Program-made: the position numbers and the translations under genes
The notes under the pieces: generated by a model
Seen by the model: only the letters and a program-made list of their open reading frames with translations
Told to the model about the DNA's origin: nothing
Database searches by the model: none
NCBI RefSeq assembly: GCF_012986595.1
Contig: NZ_JAAQYM010000002.1
Coordinates: 806,001-870,000 of the forward strand
Length of the DNA: 64,000 nt
Reading direction: 5' to 3'
Source of the DNA: Pseudomonas koreensis
GTDB lineage: Bacteria; Pseudomonadota; Gammaproteobacteria; Pseudomonadales; Pseudomonadaceae
In this document: positions 50,435 to 59,113 of the stretch, in pieces
How the letters are laid out: every line of letters begins with the position of its first letter
Position numbering within the stretch: the first letter of the stretch is position 1

Positions 50435-50827
50435 TTAACGCTTCGAGTACTGCGGACGCTTACGCGCTTTACGCAGACCAACTTTCTTACGTTCAACTTC
50501 ACGGGCGTCGCGAGTAACGAAGCCAGCTTTGCGCAGAGCGCCACGCAGGGTTTCGTCGTAGTCCATCAGAGCGCGAGTGATGCCGTGGCGGATTGCGCCA
50601 GCTTGACCACTTACACCACCGCCGATCACGGTGACGTAGATGTCGAATTTCTCGACAGTCTCGGTCAGCTCCAGCGGCTGACGAACTACCATGCGGGCAG
50701 TTTCGCGGCCGAAGAAGTTATCCAGCGAACGGTTGTTGATGGAGATGTTACCAGTACCCGGACGCAGGAAAACGCGTGCGGTTGCGGTCTTGCGACGGCC
50801 AGTGCCGTAATTTTGAGTCGCCGACAT
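50435..50827 (-). CDS. rpsI: 30S ribosomal protein S9
   Basis: 130 aa, full length. Starts [20 protein letters not shown] and ends with the invariant KRPQYSKR tail that reaches the tRNA in the P site. Follows rplM by 14 bp. Confidence 0.99.
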   Translation of the reverse strand: MSATQNYGTGRRKTATARVFLRPGTGNISINNRSLDNFFGRETARMVVRQPLELTETVEKFDIYVTVIGGGVSGQAGAIRHGITRALMDYDETLRGALRKAGFVTRDAREVERKKVGLRKARKRPQYSKR

Positions 50828-50841
50828 AATGTACTATTCCG

Positions 50842-51270
50842 TTAAAACTTCAGTTCTTGGGGCTGCTGAGCAGTATGTGGGTGTGCAGCGCCCGCATAGA
50901 CTTTCAGCTTACGGTACATGTCGCGACCCAGTGGGTTTTTAGGCAGCATGCCTTTAACCGCGGTCTCGATCACGCGCTCAGGGGCTTTAGCGATCAGCTT
51001 TTCAAAGTTGATCGACTTGATGCCGCCCGGGAAACCGGAGTGGGAGTAGTACATTTTGTCAGTGGTTTTAGCGCCGGTAACACGGATCTGCTCGGCGTTG
51101 ATTACGACGATGTAGTCGCCGGTGTCAACGTGAGGAGTGTACTCAGGCTTGTGCTTGCCACGCAGACGGCTCGCGATTTCGGTGGCCAGACGACCCAGGG
51201 TCTGACCAGCAGCGTCGACGACAAACCAGTCGCGCTTAACTGTTTCCGGTTTAGCAGTAAAAGTTTTCAT
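50842..51270 (-). CDS. rplM: 50S ribosomal protein L13
   Basis: 142 aa, full length ([24 protein letters not shown]-type motif seen as [13 protein letters not shown]). First gene of the rplM-rpsI operon. In E. coli L13 represses this operon through the mRNA leader; the short leader here (about 35 nt) contains a small CGCC/GGCG hairpin, but its role is inference. Confidence 0.99.
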   Translation of the reverse strand: MKTFTAKPETVKRDWFVVDAAGQTLGRLATEIASRLRGKHKPEYTPHVDTGDYIVVINAEQIRVTGAKTTDKMYYSHSGFPGGIKSINFEKLIAKAPERVIETAVKGMLPKNPLGRDMYRKLKVYAGAAHPHTAQQPQELKF

Positions 51271-51310
51271 TCTTTATAGCCTCAGGGGCCGCCTGTAAAT
51301 AAGACGGCGG

Positions 51311-51339
51311 ATCTTACTGAATAGTGCGTACTTTGACAA
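51311..51339 (-). promoter_or_regulatory. Sigma70 promoter of rplM-rpsI
   Basis: TTGTCA (51339-51334), 17-bp spacer, TAAGAT (51316-51311) on the minus strand, about 40 bp before the rplM ATG. Confidence 0.7.
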
Positions 51340-51514
51340 GTCAAAGGCAGCCGGATACAGACGCTTTCGGGGGCTCGGGTCGGCGCGTCCGTTCAACGGC
51401 AAGATTCTTCGGCGGCGGCGCATCACTTCCACTGCAGAAAGAGGTCGGCAATTATGCAGATTGCGAAAAATTTTTCAACCTGCTTTTATGATTGTTTTGC
51501 CCAAGGAGCACCCG

Positions 51515-52555
51515 ATGGACTATCGCCAGCTAGGCCGTACCGACCTGAACGTGAGTGCAATCTGCCTCGGCACCATGACCTGGGGCGAGCAAAACACCGA
51601 AGCTGAAGCCTTCGCCCAGATCGAACGGGCCAAGGAAGCCGGGATCAATTTCATCGACACCGCCGAGATGTACCCGGTGCCGCCGAAAGCTGAAACCTAC
51701 GCCACTACCGAGCGCTACATCGGCAATTATTTCAAGAGTCGCGGCGACCGCTCTGACTGGATCCTCGCCAGCAAGATCGCAGGCCCGGGCAACACCATCG
51801 ACTACATCCGCGACAAAAACCTGCGCCACAACCGCCAGCACATCACCGAAGCGGTGGATGCCAGCCTCAAGCGCCTGCAGACCGATTACATCGATCTTTA
51901 TCAACTGCACTGGCCTGAGCGCAGCACCAACTTTTTCGGACAGCTGGGCTACAAGCACAAGATCGAAGCCAACCTCACCCCGCTCGAAGACACCCTCGAA
52001 GCGCTCGACGAACAGGTGAAGGCCGGCAAGATCCGCCACATCGGCCTGTCCAACGAGACGCCGTGGGGCACCATGCGCTTCCTCGCTCTGGCCGAAGCCC
52101 GTGGCTGGCCGCGCGCGGTGTCGATCCAGAACCCGTATAACCTGCTCAACCGCAGCTTCGAAATCGGTCTGGCGGAAATCGCCATCCGCGAACAGTGCGG
52201 GCTGCTCGCTTACTCGCCGCTGGCGTTCGGCTTTCTCTCAGGCAAGTACGAAGGTGGCGCCCGTCCGCCGAAAGGCCGCCTGAGCCTCTACAGCCGCTTC
52301 AGCCGCTACTTCAACGCGCAATCGGAAGCCGCTTGCAGCCGCTACGTGGCACTGGCCCGCGAACACGGCCTGGATCCGGCGCAAATGGCCCTGGCGTTCG
52401 TTACCCAGCAACCGTTCGTCACCAGCAACATCATTGGTGCGACGACGCTCGAGCAACTGGACAGCAACATTGCCAGTTTCGACCTGAAGCTTTCCGACGA
52501 AGTGCTGGCCGGGATCGAGGCGATTCACAAGGATCATCCGAATCCGGCACCTTGA
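51515..52555 (+). CDS. tas: Aldo/keto reductase (Tas-like)
   Basis: 346 aa NADP(H)-dependent reductase of the Tas group. It begins MDYRQLGRTDLNVSAICLGT. The catalytic Asp and Tyr are in NFIDTAEMYPVPP, the Lys in ILASKIAGPG and the His in DLYQLHWPERST. SIQNPYNLLNRSFE and NIIGATTLEQLDSNI complete the cofactor site. AAGGAG precedes ATG 51515; the frame is open 18 codons upstream but without a site. Physiological substrate unknown. Confidence 0.93.
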   Translation: MDYRQLGRTDLNVSAICLGTMTWGEQNTEAEAFAQIERAKEAGINFIDTAEMYPVPPKAETYATTERYIGNYFKSRGDRSDWILASKIAGPGNTIDYIRDKNLRHNRQHITEAVDASLKRLQTDYIDLYQLHWPERSTNFFGQLGYKHKIEANLTPLEDTLEALDEQVKAGKIRHIGLSNETPWGTMRFLALAEARGWPRAVSIQNPYNLLNRSFEIGLAEIAIREQCGLLAYSPLAFGFLSGKYEGGARPPKGRLSLYSRFSRYFNAQSEAACSRYVALAREHGLDPAQMALAFVTQQPFVTSNIIGATTLEQLDSNIASFDLKLSDEVLAGIEAIHKDHPNPAP

Positions 52556-52570
52556 TTGATTCATAGAGCC

Positions 52571-52638
52571 AATCGCGAGCAGGCTCACTCCTACATTTTG
52601 GAATGCATTTCCCTGTAGGAGTGAGCCTGCTCGCGATA
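52571..52638. repeat. REPIN, family A variant
   Basis: ATCGCGAGCAGGCTCACTCC and complement around TTTTGGAATGCATTTCCC, between the convergent aldo/keto reductase and acyl-CoA dehydrogenase genes. Both arms share the same CACTCC change, so they have stayed matched. Confidence 0.9.
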
Positions 52639-52661
52639 ACGGTCTGGCGGTCCCCGAAATC

Positions 52662-53798
52662 TCAAAGCGAGCGCGCAATAATCTCCTTCATGATTTCATT
52701 GGTGCCGGCATAAATCCGCTGCACCCGCGCATCCGCCCACGCCCGGGCCACCGGGTATTCCCACATGAACCCGTAACCGCCATGCAACTGCACGCACTCG
52801 TCGAGCACCTTGCATTGCAGGTCGGTGCCCCAGTATTTCGCCATCGCCGCCGTGGGCACGTCGAGCTTGCCTTGCAGGTGCAGTTCCAGACATTTATCGA
52901 CGAACACTCGACCGATCTGGATTTCAGTTGCCATCTCCGCCAGCTTGAAGCGCGTGTTCTGGAAATCGGCAATCGCCTTGCCGAACGCCTTGCGATCACG
53001 GGTGTAATCCAGCGTCCACTTCAGCGCAGCCTCGGCTGAGGCCAGACCGCCGATCGCCACGGTCAAACGTTCCTGCGGCAACTCCTGCATCAAATAGGCA
53101 AACCCCGCCCCGGCCTGCCCCAGCAGGTTTTCCTTCGGTACGCGCACGTCCTGGAAGAACAATTCCGACGTGTCCTGGGCCTTCATTCCGACCTTCTCCA
53201 GGCGTTTGCCCTTCTCGAAGCCCGGCGTATTCGCCTCCACCAGAAACAGACTGGTGCCCTTGGCGCCAGCCTTCGGATCGGTCTTCGCCACGACAATCAC
53301 CAAGTCAGCCAGAAAGCCGTTGGTGATGAAGGTCTTGGAGCCGTTGATCACATACTCGTCACCGTCCAGCACCGCCGTGGTCTTGACCCCTTGCAGGTCG
53401 GAACCAGCGCCCGGTTCGGTCATGGCAATCGCCGTGACCATCTCGCCCGAGACCAGTTTCGGCAGGTACTTGTGCTTCAGCGCCTCGCTGCCGTAATGCA
53501 GGATGTACGGTGCAACGATGTCCGAATGCAGCGAGAAACCGATACCGGTCAGCCCAAGACGACCCACCTCCTCGATCACCACGGCGCTGTACAGAAAGTC
53601 CGCGCCCAGGCCACCGTACTCTTCCGGCAGATGCGAGCAGAGCATCCCCGCCTCCCCTGCCTTGTTCCACAGCTTGCGGTCGATGTGGCCTTGTTTCTCC
53701 CACTGAGCATGGAACGGCACGGCCTCTTTTTCGAGGAAGGTTCGTACGCTGTCGCGGAACAATTCGTGCTCGGAGCTGAACAAGGTTCTGGGGATCAT
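52662..53798 (-). CDS. Acyl-CoA dehydrogenase
   Basis: 378 aa FAD enzyme of fatty acid or branched acyl-CoA oxidation. The family signatures AMTEPGAGSDLQG and QLHGGYGFMWEYP are present, and the catalytic Glu is in IYAGTNEIMKEII near the end. Full length. No electron-transfer or thiolase gene is nearby. It is divergent from a GlxA-type regulator, 151 bp away, which may control it. Chain-length preference cannot be told. Confidence 0.93.
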   Translation of the reverse strand: MIPRTLFSSEHELFRDSVRTFLEKEAVPFHAQWEKQGHIDRKLWNKAGEAGMLCSHLPEEYGGLGADFLYSAVVIEEVGRLGLTGIGFSLHSDIVAPYILHYGSEALKHKYLPKLVSGEMVTAIAMTEPGAGSDLQGVKTTAVLDGDEYVINGSKTFITNGFLADLVIVVAKTDPKAGAKGTSLFLVEANTPGFEKGKRLEKVGMKAQDTSELFFQDVRVPKENLLGQAGAGFAYLMQELPQERLTVAIGGLASAEAALKWTLDYTRDRKAFGKAIADFQNTRFKLAEMATEIQIGRVFVDKCLELHLQGKLDVPTAAMAKYWGTDLQCKVLDECVQLHGGYGFMWEYPVARAWADARVQRIYAGTNEIMKEIIARSL

Positions 53799-53949
53799 GC
53801 GGCACCTTTCTGTCTTGTTGGAGGGATGTCTCCCTCAGAGACTAAGCCTCACCTCTGATACAGGACACTGGACACATCCGACAAAAAATAAGACGATCCA
53901 GCCGTCTGGTGACCACTTTCCCTTATAAAAACAAAACAAAAGTTGAATT

Positions 53950-54945
53950 ATGTCCAAGCAAGTCTCCACGCCCTTGCGGCGCGTCAGCATCCTGGCAATC
54001 GACCGGGTTTTCGCATCCACACTCATGCAGGCCAAGGATTTCTTCCATCTGGCCAGCCTGCGTTACGGCAAACAACTGGGCCACGGCCTGACACCGGCGT
54101 TCGAAACGCGCCTGGTCAGCCCCGATGGCAAACCGGTGAACAGTTTCAGTGACGTGGTGATGCCGGTGGACGGCGGCCTGGAAAACGCCGACGTCATCAT
54201 CCTCCCGGCGTTCTGGGACGATTTCGATACATTGTGCAGCCGTTATCCACAGATCCTGCCGTGGCTGCGCGAACAGCACGCCCGTGGCGCCGTGCTCTGC
54301 GGCGAAGCCACCGGGGTGTTCTGGCTGGCCGAGGCCGGATTGCTCAATGGCAAGGAAGCGACCACTTACTGGCGCTTCTTCAATGCCTTCGCCGAACGCT
54401 TCCCCAAGGTTTACCTGAATCAGGACAAGCACCTGACCGACGCTGACAATCTGTATTGCGCTGGAGGCACGACGTCGGCGTGCGACCTCTACATCTACTT
54501 GATCGAACGCTTCTGCGGCGCCAACGTGGCGCAAGCCGTGGCTCGCGACATCCTTTACGAAGTGCAGCGCAGCTATTCGCCGGGGCGTATCGGCTTCGGT
54601 GGGCAGAAGCTGCACCAGGACGTAATCATCCTGCAGATCCAGCACTGGCTCGAAGAGCACTTCGCTGACAAGTTCCGCTTCGAAGACGTGGCCCGCGAGC
54701 ACGGCATGAGCATCCGCAACTTCATGCGCCGCTTCCAGACCGCCACCGGTGACAAGCCGCTGCACTACCTGCAGCGCCTGCGCATCGAGACCGCCAAGGG
54801 CCTGTTGTCCGGCAGTCGCAAGAGCATCAAGACCATCAGTTATGAGGTCGGCTACGACGATGCGAGCTTCTTTGCGCGGCTGTTCCGCCAGCACACTGAA
54901 CTGTCGCCGAATCAGTATCGGCAGCAGTTTCAGCAGGCTGCATAA
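53950..54945 (+). CDS. GlxA-family AraC-type transcriptional regulator
   Basis: 331 aa. The N-terminal DJ-1/PfpI-like domain (about 10-190; ADVIILPAFWDDFD, GAVLCGEATGVFWLAEAG with the nucleophile-elbow Cys) is followed by a C-terminal AraC double HTH (about 225-325; FEDVAREHGMSIRNFMRRFQ, KTISYEVGYDDASFFARLFR). Regulators of this type often control amine or amino-acid catabolism. No strong ribosome binding site precedes the ATG. Divergent from the acyl-CoA dehydrogenase gene. Confidence 0.93.
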   Translation: MSKQVSTPLRRVSILAIDRVFASTLMQAKDFFHLASLRYGKQLGHGLTPAFETRLVSPDGKPVNSFSDVVMPVDGGLENADVIILPAFWDDFDTLCSRYPQILPWLREQHARGAVLCGEATGVFWLAEAGLLNGKEATTYWRFFNAFAERFPKVYLNQDKHLTDADNLYCAGGTTSACDLYIYLIERFCGANVAQAVARDILYEVQRSYSPGRIGFGGQKLHQDVIILQIQHWLEEHFADKFRFEDVAREHGMSIRNFMRRFQTATGDKPLHYLQRLRIETAKGLLSGSRKSIKTISYEVGYDDASFFARLFRQHTELSPNQYRQQFQQAA

Positions 54946-54969
54946 CTTTCCTGCAACAGCGCAATTCCA

Positions 54970-55061
54970 ATGTGGGAGCGAGCCTGCTCGCGAATTCGGT
55001 TTCACATTCAACAAAATTGTTGGCTGACACACCGCCTTCGCGAGCAGGCTCGCTCCCACAG
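54970..55061. repeat. REP pair, family A, reversed arrangement
   Basis: Here TGTGGGAGCGAGCCTGCTCG comes first and TTCGCGAGCAGGCTCGCTCC second, about 45 bp apart. This is the opposite order to the other family A pairs in the window. Confidence 0.88.
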
Positions 55062-55075
55062 GGGAAATCAGTGCA

Positions 55076-55111
55076 AATAAAAAGGGCCTGCAATTGCAGG
55101 CCCTTTTTATT
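55076..55111. terminator. Perfect 36-bp palindromic bidirectional terminator
   Basis: AATAAAAAGGGCCTGCAA (55076-55093) followed at once by its exact reverse complement, between the convergent regulator gene and zapE. A and T runs are on both sides. Confidence 0.93.
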
Positions 55112-55123
55112 TGCCGAATCTGT

Positions 55124-56218
55124 TTAAGGCTTGTGTGCCCGGGACAGGAATTCGTGCGATTGCATCTCCAGCAGGCGGCTCAGCGTACGCTGGAACTCGA
55201 ACGTCAGGCGTCCCCCGGTGTACAGGTCCTTCAACTCGACTTCGGCAGAAATGATCAGCTTGACGTTACGGTCGTAGAACTCGTCGACCATGTTGATGAA
55301 GCGGCGAGCAATGTCGTCGGTGGTGACGCTCATCTGCTCGACGCCGCTGAGCAGCACGGCGTGGAAGATCTTGCCCAGTTCGATGTAATCGTTCTGGCTA
55401 CGCGGACCGTCGCACAGTTCGCGGAAGTCAAACCAGGCCACGTCGTCGCAGGTGCGCAGGGCACGGATTTCGCGGTTCTCGATGATCAGCACATCGTTTT
55501 CCACCGCCGCCGTGCATTCCGGGGTCAGTGCCTTGAAGCTCTTGCGCAGGCTTTCGTGGGCGGCTTCGTCCAGCGGATAGTGGAACAGCTCCGCTTGTTC
55601 GAGGTGGCGCAGACGGTAGTCGACACCGCTGTCGACGTTGACGATCTCGGTGTTCTGCTTGATCAGCGCGATGGCCGGCAGGAAGCGCGCGCGCTGCAGA
55701 CCGTCCTTGTACAGGCCGTCCGGAACGATGTTCGAAGTCGCGACCAGGGTCACGCCGTTCTTGAACAGCTCTTCCATCAGCGTGCCGAGGATCATCGCGT
55801 CGGTGATATCCGAGACGAAGAACTCATCGAAGCAGATCACCCTCGACTCGGCCGCGAAGCGCTTGGCGATGATGGTCAGCGGATTTTTCTCGCCGCCGAG
55901 GGTTTTCATCTCTTCGTGCACACGCTTCATGAAGCGGTGGAAGTGCGTGCGAGTCTTTTCCTTGAACGGCAGCGCTTCGAAGAAGGTGTCGACCAGGTAA
56001 GTCTTGCCGCGACCCACGCCGCCCCAGAAATACAGACCCTTGACCGGCGTCTGATCCTTCTTGCCAAACAGTTTGCCCAGCAAACCCGGCTTGTTCTGCT
56101 CGGCTGCGATCAGATCGTCGTACAGGCGCTGCAGATGACGCACAGCAGTTTCCTGCGCGGCGTCATGGAAGAAGTCCGGGCGTTTCAGATCAGCTTGGTA
56201 TCGTTCTAGGGGCGTCAT
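55124..56218 (-). CDS. zapE: Cell division ATPase ZapE (AFG1 family)
   Basis: 364 aa P-loop ATPase. Walker A is GGVGRGKTYLVDTFF, Walker B VICFDEFFVSDITDAMI; LVATSNIVPDGLYKDGLQRA and FLPAIALIKQNTEIVNVDSG are family blocks. E. coli ZapE acts at the Z ring under low oxygen or heat stress; the AFG1 relatives act in mitochondrial protein quality control. ATG at 56218. Between trpS and a terminator. Confidence 0.95.
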   Translation of the reverse strand: MTPLERYQADLKRPDFFHDAAQETAVRHLQRLYDDLIAAEQNKPGLLGKLFGKKDQTPVKGLYFWGGVGRGKTYLVDTFFEALPFKEKTRTHFHRFMKRVHEEMKTLGGEKNPLTIIAKRFAAESRVICFDEFFVSDITDAMILGTLMEELFKNGVTLVATSNIVPDGLYKDGLQRARFLPAIALIKQNTEIVNVDSGVDYRLRHLEQAELFHYPLDEAAHESLRKSFKALTPECTAAVENDVLIIENREIRALRTCDDVAWFDFRELCDGPRSQNDYIELGKIFHAVLLSGVEQMSVTTDDIARRFINMVDEFYDRNVKLIISAEVELKDLYTGGRLTFEFQRTLSRLLEMQSHEFLSRAHKP

Positions 56219-56238
56219 AATTCGTTAGCAAGGCAACA

Positions 56239-56272
56239 AAAACGGGCCGTCACTGTAGCGACGGCCCGTAGG
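56239..56272 (-). terminator. Terminator after trpS
   Basis: ACGGGCCGTC-ACTGTAGC-GACGGCCCGT; on the minus strand TTTTTG follows. It separates trpS from zapE. Confidence 0.9.
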
Positions 56273-56308
56273 AATGGCAATCAGCCCTTGGTCGGGCCGT
56301 GCCGCGGA

Positions 56309-57664
56309 TTAGTCCTGAACCGGGGTCAGTGCAACACGCAAAGCTTCGATAGCCGCGTCCCGCGCAGCAGCATCAGCGAACGCCGGGCTGTCGCCGACGC
56401 ACTCGCCTTCCAGCCACACGCTGAAGCTCAGGTCTTGATTGCGTACATCCAGCGGCTGGCCGGATTGCAGCTGTTTGGTCACCTGGCCTGCAGCTTTGCC
56501 GTCGGCGAAGTTGCGCGACAGCAGCAGTTGCTCGCCATCGGCCGCCAGCAGACGGAAGCGGAAGCTGCCATCGTCTTCACGGAAGCTGACGAAGCGTGCA
56601 GCTTTTGCCGCCTTCTTCTTGGTGGTCGCCGCGACTTGCACCTGATTGACAAACGAACGCAGGCCGACCGCTTCACGCAGTTCGTTGAGGAACGGTGTCG
56701 CCACGGCACGGGCCTTTTTCGCGCCGTGTTGCAGGATGTCTTCCAGATCTGCCGGACGCTCGATCAGTTGGTGATAACGCTCGCGGGACTCGCCCAGCTG
56801 GTTATCCAGCAACTGGAACAGACGATTCTTCGCCTCGCCCCAACCCAGACCGCCGAGCAGTTCGCTGCGGAATTCGTCAGCCTGAGCCGGCGTGGCGAAT
56901 GCCTGGAACAGGGTAAACAGGTGCGAGTTGTCCGGATCTTTCGCCTCGCCCGGCGCGCGGGAGTCGGTGACGATGCGGGAGATCGCGTCCTTCATCTCTT
57001 TGGCGCTGGAGAACAGCGGAATGGTGTTGTCGTAGCTTTTTGACATCTTGCGCCCGTCGAGGCCTGGCAAGGTCGCCACGCTTTCCTCGATCAGCGCTTC
57101 AGGCATGGTGAAGAACTCTTTGCCCTGACCGAACAGGTGGTTGAAGCGCTGGCCGATGTCGCGGGCCATTTCCACGTGCTGGATCTGGTCACGACCGACC
57201 GGCACCTTGTGCGCGTTGAACATCAGGATGTCCGCCGCCATCAGCACCGGGTAGCTGTAGAGGCCCATGGTGATGCCGGCATCCGGGTCTTCACCGGTTT
57301 CGATGTTCTTGTCCACCGAAGCCTTGTAGGCGTGCGCACGGTTGAGCAGGCCCTTGGCTGCGACGCAGGTCAGCAGCCAGGTCAGCTCGGGGATTTCCGG
57401 AATGTCGGACTGGCGATAGAAGGTCACGCGATCGACATCCAGACCACCGGCCAGCCAGGTCGCGGCGATTTCCAGACGCGAGCGCTGGATGCGCAGCGGG
57501 TCATCGCATTTGATCAGGGCGTGGTAATCGGCCAGGAAGTAGAACGAGTCGGCATTGCTGTCGCGACTGGCAAGGATCGCCGGGCGGATGGCGCCGGCGT
57601 AGTTGCCCAGATGCGGCGTGCCGGTGGTGGTGATGCCGGTGAGGATACGGGTACGGTTCGTCAT
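56309..57664 (-). CDS. trpS: Tryptophanyl-tRNA synthetase with C-terminal extension
   Basis: 451 aa class I synthetase charging tRNA-Trp. The HIGH-type motif is TTTGTPHLGNYAGAI and the KMSKS loop GRKMSKSYDN. The usual bacterial enzyme is about 330-340 aa; here about 110 extra residues follow, with SFRFRLLAADGEQLLLSRNF, which resembles YegP/DUF1508 repeats. Other pseudomonads have a TrpRS of similar length. ATG 57664 (MTNRTRILTG); an in-frame start 8 codons earlier is less likely. Confidence 0.96.
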   Translation of the reverse strand: MTNRTRILTGITTTGTPHLGNYAGAIRPAILASRDSNADSFYFLADYHALIKCDDPLRIQRSRLEIAATWLAGGLDVDRVTFYRQSDIPEIPELTWLLTCVAAKGLLNRAHAYKASVDKNIETGEDPDAGITMGLYSYPVLMAADILMFNAHKVPVGRDQIQHVEMARDIGQRFNHLFGQGKEFFTMPEALIEESVATLPGLDGRKMSKSYDNTIPLFSSAKEMKDAISRIVTDSRAPGEAKDPDNSHLFTLFQAFATPAQADEFRSELLGGLGWGEAKNRLFQLLDNQLGESRERYHQLIERPADLEDILQHGAKKARAVATPFLNELREAVGLRSFVNQVQVAATTKKKAAKAARFVSFREDDGSFRFRLLAADGEQLLLSRNFADGKAAGQVTKQLQSGQPLDVRNQDLSFSVWLEGECVGDSPAFADAAARDAAIEALRVALTPVQD

Positions 57665-57688
57665 GGGTAATCGCTTGTCAGACTGCAA

Positions 57689-58318
57689 TCAATTCGAGAG
57701 ACGCGGCAGGATCAGATCCTTGAGATCGGTCAGCTTGCCATGAAAAAAGTGTCCGCATTCTGCCACTTTCAGCAGCTCATGGGGGCGCTGGAGTTTTTCG
57801 GACCAGTCGTAAACCAGTTGCGGATCGATCACTTCGTCGGTTTCCGGCTGGATCACGGTCAGCTCGCCGTGCTGCGGCAGTTGATCGTGATCGCCCAGGC
57901 GCATCACCGCCGGCGCGACCATGAACAGGTGTTTGAGCTGCACGCCTTGAGCTTCAAGACGACCGCCGAGACTTGCTGCAACAAATCCGCCGAAGGAGAA
58001 ACCGAACAGGGTCAATGGCAGATCCGGGTGCTTTTCCCGCAGCCAGGCGGCGGCAGCCTGCGCGTCGTCGACTTCACCGCTGCCCATGTCGTGAGCACCT
58101 TCGCTGGCGCCGACGCCGCGATAGTTGAAGCGCAAGGTGATCAGACCTGCGTCGCGCGCGGTGCGCTGCAGGGTCGAGACGACCTTGTTGAGCATGGTGC
58201 CGCCCTGCACCGGGTTCGGATGGCAGATCAGCGCGATGCCGTTTGGCTGCTCGTTATCGAGGTACAGCGCTTCGATTTGGCCGACTGGGCCATCAATCAC
58301 TACAGGGGTTTCACGCAT
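57689..58318 (-). CDS. Alpha/beta hydrolase
   Basis: 209 aa serine-hydrolase fold. The oxyanion region is LICHPNPVQGG, the nucleophile elbow GFSFGGFVAASLGG, and candidate acid and His are in QPETDEVIDP and AECGHFFHGKL. It matches the small YfhR/dienelactone-hydrolase-like group. Start ATG 58318 (MRETPVVIDG); TTG at 58324 sits at a better distance from a GGAG and may be the true start. The frame continues 51 codons upstream without support. Divergent from zapG; ends 25 bp before trpS. Confidence 0.88.
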   Translation of the reverse strand: MRETPVVIDGPVGQIEALYLDNEQPNGIALICHPNPVQGGTMLNKVVSTLQRTARDAGLITLRFNYRGVGASEGAHDMGSGEVDDAQAAAAWLREKHPDLPLTLFGFSFGGFVAASLGGRLEAQGVQLKHLFMVAPAVMRLGDHDQLPQHGELTVIQPETDEVIDPQLVYDWSEKLQRPHELLKVAECGHFFHGKLTDLKDLILPRLSN

Positions 58319-58462
58319 CAGCAAGGAAGGAACTCCGTGACCTCGAATCGGGTCGACTCGTCTAGCAAATTGTCTGTGCCAATCTATTGCGAGTGAATCG
58401 CGGTATACAGCGCAGGTTCGAGCCGTTAACGTAAAGCAAAGCCGTTTATAGAGGAAGGACTC

Positions 58463-58897
58463 GTGGAACACTCGCTCTTAGTTTGGTTGTTACCGACTCT
58501 TGCCCTGGTTGTGGGTGTCGCCATTGGATTCCTGATCGCTCGCGTCGCGCCAAATGCCGCGCCGAGCCGCACGCAGCGTCAACTGGATGATATCCAGGAG
58601 CGTTTCGACAGTTATCAAAACGAGGTGGTCACCCACTTCAACAGCACGGCGACGCTGGTCAAGAAGCTGACCCAGAGCTATCAGGAAGTGCAGGATCATC
58701 TCGCCGAGGGCGCCAACCGTCTGGCCCTGGACGAGCAGACCCGTCAACGCCTGATCGCCGCTTTGCACGCCGATGCCGCGCACGCACCGCGCGAACGCCT
58801 GACGCCACCGCGCGATCAGGAGCCGCCACGCGACTACGCACCGAAAGCCCCGAACTCGCCGGGCATGCTTGATGAGCATTACGGCCTGAAGAAGTAA
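58463..58897 (+). CDS. zapG: ZapG (YhcB/DUF1043) inner-membrane protein
   Basis: 144 aa. One N-terminal membrane segment (about 6-27: VWLLPTLALVVGVAIGFLIA), a cytoplasmic coiled coil (about 35-95: RQLDDIQERFDSYQNEVVTH) and a Pro-rich tail. E. coli YhcB/ZapG links cell-envelope growth and division. Start is GTG at 58463 with GAGGAAGGA upstream. A strong terminator follows. Confidence 0.92.
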   Translation: MEHSLLVWLLPTLALVVGVAIGFLIARVAPNAAPSRTQRQLDDIQERFDSYQNEVVTHFNSTATLVKKLTQSYQEVQDHLAEGANRLALDEQTRQRLIAALHADAAHAPRERLTPPRDQEPPRDYAPKAPNSPGMLDEHYGLKK

Positions 58898-58918
58898 TCA
58901 GGTTTCGCGCCCAACTAA

Positions 58919-58955
58919 AAGCCCCCGGACAATTTGGTTGTCCGGGGGCTTTTTT
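58919..58955. terminator. Terminator after zapG
   Basis: AAGCCCCCGGACAA-TTTGG-TTGTCCGGGGGCTT followed by a T run; 13-bp stem. Confidence 0.95.
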
Positions 58956-58990
58956 GTATCTGATGGTTCTGTGGTGCCGATTTGATCGCC

Positions 58991-59043
58991 ATCGCGAGCA
59001 GGCTCGCTCCTACATTTTGAAATGCATTCCCCGCTAGGAGTGG
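58991..59043. repeat. Truncated REPIN, family A
   Basis: The left arm ATCGCGAGCAGGCTCGCTCC is intact, the spacer is normal, but the right arm stops after TAGGAGTG. Half of the second REP is missing. Confidence 0.8.
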
Positions 59044-59068
59044 ATGAGGTCATACAGGCCTGAAAAAA

Positions 59069-59097
59069 AAATGCCCGGTCACAGGACCGGGCATTTC
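59069..59097 (-). terminator. Terminator after the OmpA-like lipoprotein gene
   Basis: AATGCCCGGTC-ACAG-GACCGGGCATT; on the minus strand it is followed by a long T run. Confidence 0.92.
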
Positions 59098-59113
59098 TTC
59101 ACTCAAGCCTCAC

